Part shown: in pieces, positions 8,825 through 13,111 of the stretch
Layout of the letters: each line of letters opens with the position of its first letter
Position numbering within the stretch: the first letter of the stretch is position 1
Origin: Larix sibirica
Taxonomy: Eukaryota > Streptophyta > Pinopsida > Pinales > Pinaceae
Direction of reading: 5' to 3'
Assembly: GCA_004151065.3 (NCBI GenBank)
Contig: NWUY0300036124.1
Coordinates: 13,226-26,336 of the forward strand
DNA: 13,111 nt
The notes under the pieces: generated by a model
Seen by the model: the letters and a program-made list of their open reading frames with translations, nothing else
What the model was told of the DNA's origin: nothing
The model's database searches: none
Translations under genes and position numbers: made by a program

Positions 8825-8898
8825 ACTATCTATTTCAATACAAAAGTATATTAAACTATCTATTTCAATACAAAAGTATATTAAACTATCTATTTCAA
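8825..8898 (+). repeat. 30-bp perfect tandem repeat
   Basis: A 30-bp unit starting ACTATCTATTTCAATACAAA occurs at 8825-8854 and, without a difference, at 8855-8884. The first 14 bases of a third copy follow (8885-8898). The same CTRTCTATTTCA motif occurs upstream near 8761 and at the right edge of copy A near 3269-3279. Perfect identity of the two full units suggests recent slippage or unequal exchange in an otherwise degenerate area. Confidence 0.9.
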
Positions 8899-8936
8899 AA
8901 CATAATTCTAAAGCTGCTAGTTCGAAATTCACCTGA

Positions 8937-9049
8937 ACTTCCTAGCGTTGGTTAGCCAGTAGTCCCGCTAGTAAACATATAAAACCTTGTTAGACATTTT
9001 AGAATTTTCTTTTGTAATAAAACCATGTTTCCTTGCTGCTCAGTGCACC
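8937..9049 (+). repeat. Unnamed repeat, copy C
   Basis: The third copy of the core (8969-8988, TAGTAAACATATAAAACCTT), preceded by TTCCTAGCGTTGGTTAG and followed by TTTTAGAATTTTCTTTTG and AATAAAACCATGTTTCCTTG. It matches copy A along most of its length, better than it matches copy B. It runs directly into the TTTGTGAATGTTGAAA repeat cluster. Confidence 0.7.
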
Positions 9050-9068
9050 GCAACATTGTCATCACATC

Positions 9069-9282
9069 TTTGTGAATGTTGAAATTGTATTTGTCGTCCA
9101 GCGCATTGTGCCATTTCCAACACACCTTTGTGAATGTTGAAACTGTATTTGTTGTTCAATGCACCTTCTTTCAATTATTCTTTGAGATTAATTTTCATTC
9201 TATTCAGCCACCCTATTTCCTTGTTATTCAATGCACTGGATTTGTGAATGTTGAAACCATATTTGTTGTTCGGCATACCTTC
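9069..9282 (+). repeat. TTTGTGAATGTTGAAA repeat cluster
   Basis: The 16-bp motif TTTGTGAATGTTGAAA occurs exactly at 9069-9084, 9127-9142 and 9241-9256, and again at 10449-10464. Each is followed by a related stretch of the form TATTTGTTGTTCAATGCACC, with substitutions. The spacing (58 and 114 bp) suggests a subunit duplicated once and then again in a longer unit. A 70-codon open frame over this cluster (9076-9288) is a by-product of the repeat and shows no domain. Confidence 0.8.
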
Positions 9283-9504
9283 TTATGATTATTCTTTGGG
9301 ATCAATTTTCATTCTTTTCACCCGAAATTTGATTGCATGATCTAATGATAAATTTAAGGGTAAACCTAGTCCTATTCAGTGAAATATTTGTTGTTTTAAG
9401 TAGGATGAACCTCATTTATTTTAATTGTGAAAAATCTTACCATTTTAATTTTGACTTGAGAGGTTCTTGTATTCAATCAAGGCTTAAATATCCCACAACG
9501 AGCA
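9174..9504 (+). repeat. 331-bp direct repeat, copy 1
   Basis: This aligns with 10385-10712 at roughly 85% identity judged by eye, starting ATTATTCTTTGAGATTAATT and ending CCCACAACGAGCA. Within it the ATTATTCTTTG/ATCAATTTTCATT segment is itself duplicated (9174 and about 9287), and this internal duplication is also present in the second copy, so it predates the larger duplication. The ends do not show TG...CA, and I see no primer-binding site after copy 1 or polypurine tract before copy 2, so an LTR reading is not supported. Confidence 0.75.
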
Positions 9505-10384
9505 CATGCTAGTTCTTTTAATGATTCAACTAATAAAGGTAGACCTAATCCATTTTCAATCCCAATGCCTATGAAAAATGAAAAAAACGATGGCTAATTT
9601 TGTCAAGTAGAGCCTCCATAGACCATATTCACTTAATAATGGATTTTTTCCATGCTCAGATATTAAACAGTGTTTGCATTTCTAGCCAAAACTAAATGGA
9701 CAGTTCCTTCTTAATGTCTCTCATTCTCTTAATTATTATATTCTAACTACCATGGCTTCTCAAGGAACATATATGCAATGTTTCTCTTGATGTAGCAACA
9801 TCTTTAAGAATTTAGTATTCATACACACCCAAAAACATATATATCTAGTTTTATAGATGAGATGTCGAAGAATAAAACAACCTACTCTCCCCTTTTTTTA
9901 AATGGAACATTCTTCAAGAAAATAAATAAAATATACTTCAAATCTCTTATGTGTCATCTCAAAGGACTTCTTTAAAAAAATATCGTGATAATTTCAAAGG
10001 ACGCTACCATGTTGGTCAATCCTTACATGAGATGTGTGCAAAAATGGGATGTAACCTCGAAATTCATCCTCCAATGGGAAAGCCACTCCTTTTATGCAAC
10101 TCAACCGTGTTAAGGGTTTGTCATGGAATATATATATATATATATATATCCAAGAAACTTATGCCATATCCTTACAAATAAAGAATACTCTCTCTCTTTG
10201 AACTATATGTGAATACCTTCTTAATCTGTTGAATTTATTAGGGGACTTGGGTATCTTTCTGCTAGAAAATATGCTACCAGAATCACCTCAAAATTTGCCT
10301 CATGGATCATACCTGTATGTTGGAAAATGATGTAGGAACAATGCAACAATAGGAATCCACTAGGTCTTCATTTGTATTATTTGT
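9505..10384. other. Non-coding segment between direct repeats
   Basis: About 880 bp with no recognisable gene. An open frame at 9951-10181 gives 76 codons, but its C-terminal part is the translation of an (AT)n tract and it has no known domain. The segment contains that (AT)11 tract and a CT-rich run near 10190. I checked both strands for retrotransposon protein motifs and found none I could support. Confidence 0.6.
10128..10149. repeat. (AT)11 microsatellite
   Basis: Eleven AT dinucleotides in an uninterrupted run. Simple sequence repeat. Confidence 0.95.
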
Positions 10385-10712
10385 ATTATTCTTTGAGATT
10401 AATTTTCATTTTGTTCATCCACCCTATTTCCTTGTTGTGCAACATACCTTTGTGAATGTTGAAATCATATTTGTTGTTCAATGCACCTTATTTTGATTAA
10501 TATTTGAGATCAATTTTCATTTTGTTCAACCATAATTTGATTGCATGATCTAGTGATAAATTTAAGGGTAAAACAATTCCTATTTAGGAAAATCTTTATT
10601 GTTTTAAGTATGATGAACCCCATTTATTTTATTTTCGATGAATCTTACCATTTTAATTTTAATTTGATAGATGCTTGTATTCAATCGAGGCTTAAAGATC
10701 CCACAACGAGCA
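10385..10712 (+). repeat. 331-bp direct repeat, copy 2
   Basis: The second copy of the repeat at 9174-9504, shifted by about 1211 bp and slightly shorter (328 bp). The best conserved blocks are ATTTGATTGCATGATCTA followed by TGATAAATTTAAGGGTAAA, TTGTTTTAAGTA followed by GATGAACC, and the final CTTAAA/CCCACAACGAGCA. It includes the fourth TTTGTGAATGTTGAAA motif. No coding role is seen. Confidence 0.75.
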
Positions 10713-11580
10713 ACTACTGGATTCCATGCCTAACAAGGCAACAACCATCCCTTTGAAATTCCAATTTTGATGCTCACTTAATACATAATTGCCTTTGGAT
10801 TTGAGATGCATATGAAGGGGTTGCACTGCATTCACTTGATATGACTAAATCATTTATGCTATGGGTTGGAGATAGTAATTACACCCAACACTATACACCT
10901 CCCAAAAATACTAGGGCATGGGAAAGAATAAGCCATTCAAACATTTGATTTGTTCTCCCAAGGATAGTTCGTATCCATATAATCTCTAATCATCAATCTG
11001 CAATGTCCCCCTCGATGATATACTATAACAACTATAGAACATTGTTTTCTCCAACAAATCTAGATGAGAAACACATATTCTCCCCAATCCACAATAAGGA
11101 GATGCTTCCTTACTTTGGTGTAGATATAAATGAAGATGTGTTTGTCCTAGGTACCAATAAAGGTGTTACATGTATTCCTAGGATGAGAATCATATATCTA
11201 ATTTGTTGTCTTCAAAGCACAAACCTTCAAATCCTACAAGTAATATAGTGAAGACCAAAATGCAACCATTACACTTACACATGCATGAATAGCCCTTGTA
11301 CCACCCATAAGATATGAATCTAATAGAGTTTCACACAACCTTGACTTACAATGCATCTTTTCACAAACAAGTTATATGTAACCATCCCAACTCATTGATT
11401 CTCATCACCAAGAATAAAAATGCTTAGAAATCTCTAGAAATATTAGCATACCTTTGATTATATATACATCATGACATAGATAATGATTTTCTAGTGCCAA
11501 GTGGATCTAGATGTTGAGGCTTAAAATATTTCCAAATAATAGTTGGAATGTTTGATATTGTCCCAACAACTACTTGGAAA
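10713..11580. other. Non-coding region
   Basis: No supported gene. An 81-codon open frame (11003-11248) lacks any domain, signal or membrane segment I can recognise, and its composition is like the AT-rich surroundings. No repeat stands out beyond short AT runs. Confidence 0.55.
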
Positions 11581-11888
11581 ACCCTCAACCCCATGTTCAT
11601 GCAACAATCTCTCTGTATTGTTGTTGTTGTCACTCGACCATGAACAAAAAAGGCCATATTGATACCAAGGAAATGGAACTTGTTGTCTATCTTTCTCATG
11701 CCAATGAAATAAATACAAAAAATACACTATAGACATGCATTACTACCCTAATTTCATGCAACAATCCCCTTATATAGTTGTTGTTGTCACCCAACCATGG
11801 ACAAGAAAGAGTTGATTGCTACCAAGGAAATGACACTTTTTATCTATCTATAGCACGCCAATGAAATAAACAAACAGAATGCACTATA
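11581..11888 (+). repeat. Tandem duplication, about 150 bp unit
   Basis: The unit at 11581-11731 is repeated at 11745-11888, with small indels. Shared blocks include TTCATGCAACAATC, GTTGTTGTTGTCAC, ACCAAGGAAATG, GCCAATGAAATAAA and the terminal CACTATA. A TTG trinucleotide run lies in both copies. Minus-strand open frames over copy 1 (11469-11736) overlap one another in different frames and look like chance. The copies have diverged, so the duplication is not recent. Confidence 0.85.
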
Positions 11889-11966
11889 ATATAAAATAGC
11901 ACAAACAAATTTAATACGTTTTCTTACTAATTAAGGAAAGAAAATTGCAAGTGCTTCCTTTGAGTA

Positions 11967-12520
11967 TGGCATGCTAGGGGCGTGAAGCTCCTTTCTTAAC
12001 TATGAGACTCTCATGAACACTTCTCTATCTCCTTGTTTTCCATCGACTCAATCAATATCTAATAGATCCTCTTACATTAATACCCATGATGAATATTTAA
12101 GATGCTACTTTCCTTCTACAACTTGTCAACTACTTCATAATCCAAGATTAAGCAATGTATCTAACAAGCTTCTTTATAATCCAAGATTATACCGTCTATC
12201 TAACATGCATCATAAGATTGCATGCATTCTAATTGGTCTTTTTATATTATCACTTGCTCTCTCTATATGAATTTTTAATGTGTGGGACTCCTTGGAACAA
12301 CATTCAATTTTACACTTACATTTTTTATTAAATTTTTTCTAAAATGGAATAAACAATTAGCAGATTCACTAGTAGTCAATTTGAATTTATCACGTAAATA
12401 TAGAAATGATAAAAATCTTGAAATCCGAGAAAAGATAATAATGTGAGCAAGAAAGGAGATAAATCATCATAACTAAACAATTTCTTCATCTCTTGCGAAT
12501 GCTCTATCCCTAGCATGCCA
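11967..12520. repeat. 13-bp inverted repeat pair, 554 bp span
   Basis: TGGCATGCTAGGG (11967-11979) is the exact reverse complement of CCCTAGCATGCCA (12508-12520). The arms could be the ends of a small DNA transposon of 554 bp, but flanking bases give no clear target-site duplication and no transposase is present. One 13-bp pair in a 13-kb window can arise by chance. Confidence 0.35.
12133..12207 (+). repeat. 39-bp imperfect tandem repeat
   Basis: Two adjacent copies (12133-12168 and 12169-12207) share CTTC, TAATCCAAGATTA and TATCTAACA. They fall inside an 85-codon open frame (12013-12270) whose product ends in a hydrophobic stretch (IGLFILSLALSI) but has no recognisable domain. I treat that frame as unsupported. 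Confidence 0.8.
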
Positions 12521-13111
12521 GTTTACTATTTGGATTTGGCTTTCGATAAGCACTCGCTAGTGTATTATTAAATGCATTTCATAAAAGTGCATGCACCATT
12601 AGATATTTATTTCAAGAGTTTATGGACAACACATTAACTATGGTACAATTTAATACACTTCTCAATGCTTATTGAAATGCTTTGAATCTACGAGTCACCT
12701 TAAAAAACACCTTCATTGATTAGGTGATCAATTATGATACCTTCTTTTTAAAAGCAAGTTAAGAGTGTTGCTGGTTATATAGCATATTCACTAATGTAAA
12801 CTATAACATAAACGAACTCCGAGGTTGATAGACATACATACACGTAATTTTTTAGACCTTTAATTTCATAAAATTTATCAACGCAGGTTATTATGGAGGG
12901 TTTATATTTTATGATGTTTGAAATACTAGTGCCATTCATATTGCTAATCTCTCTTAAGATTTTTCTCCACACGGGTAGATTAGAAAACCTATCATAGGTG
13001 TTTCTCCACATTGGTGGGATGTAATCTTTAGCAAACTTATCATATCATATATATAAGGTAGTAACAAATACCTCACAACATTCATTAGACTAATTAGTTG
13101 AGATAATCCTT
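12208..13111. other. AT-rich non-coding region
   Basis: No supported gene or element. Contains the right arm of the 13-bp inverted repeat and a pair of TTTCTCCACA motifs near 12961 and 13000. A 78-codon minus-strand open frame (12775-13011) shows no domain. Confidence 0.55.

Noticed and set aside
8825-8898. CRISPR-like array
   Set aside because: The units are directly adjacent without spacers, and the sequence is from a plant.
9951-10181. 76-codon open frame as a gene
   Set aside because: No domain, and its C-terminal part translates an (AT)n tract.
9174-10712. Direct repeats as LTRs of a small retrotransposon
   Set aside because: No TG...CA ends, primer-binding site, polypurine tract or target-site duplication are visible, and internal repeats extend beyond the copies.
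11003-11248. 81-codon open frame as a gene
   Set aside because: No recognisable domain, composition like non-coding surroundings, and no supporting context.
12013-12270. Small membrane protein with a hydrophobic C-terminus
   Set aside because: The frame runs through a 39-bp imperfect tandem, has no signal peptide pattern and no related sequence I know.
1-13111. A novel multi-gene defence or metabolic system
   Set aside because: All recognisable coding sequence belongs to one decayed LINE and one broken PPR fragment. No set of intact neighbouring genes exists here.

Overview
The window looks like gene-poor, AT-rich, repeat-rich nuclear DNA of a seed plant. The evidence is a plant-type L1 retrotransposon (LINE) with a C-terminal RNase H domain and zf-RVT-like region, plus a fragment of a PLS-class pentatricopeptide repeat (PPR) protein. 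No bacterial features (operons, Shine-Dalgarno sites, rRNA or tRNA genes, CRISPR) are visible. The wording of the PPR fragment and the sparse, decayed repeats suggest a gymnosperm, but that is inference and species cannot be set from this sequence.

Layout. Positions 1-1041 are non-coding and AT-rich, with an unusual interleaved inverted-repeat block (331-452) and an (AT)n tract. Positions 1042-1480 hold a broken N-terminal fragment of a PPR gene with a one-base frameshift, abutting a lysine-rich coding-like fragment on the minus strand (1481-1626). Positions 1652-3140 carry no recognisable gene. Positions 3297-8646 are one 5'-truncated, heavily mutated LINE: the C-terminal part of ORF1 (with a damaged zinc knuckle), then ORF2 with AP endonuclease, reverse transcriptase, zf-RVT-like region and RNase H, then a short 3' UTR and an A10 tail. 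Roughly 18 in-frame stops and three frameshifts split ORF2, and key residues of endonuclease and reverse transcriptase are changed, so the element cannot be autonomous. All four expected RNase H acidic residues remain.

The LINE is flanked by copies of an unnamed repeat (about 3141-3296, 8673-8790, 8937-9049), so it probably inserted into an older repeat array. To its right, 8825-13111 is a patchwork of degenerate direct and tandem repeats: a 30-bp perfect tandem, a 331-bp direct-repeat pair 1.2 kb apart (9174-9504 and 10385-10712), a 150-bp tandem duplication (11581-11888) and a 39-bp tandem (12133-12207). I found no intact host gene there.

No working multi-gene system is visible. The genes do not act together: the window records retrotransposition, duplication and decay. 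The points most worth a second look are the interleaved inverted repeat, the ATGA stop/start overlap between LINE ORF1 and ORF2, and the unnamed repeat family around the LINE.
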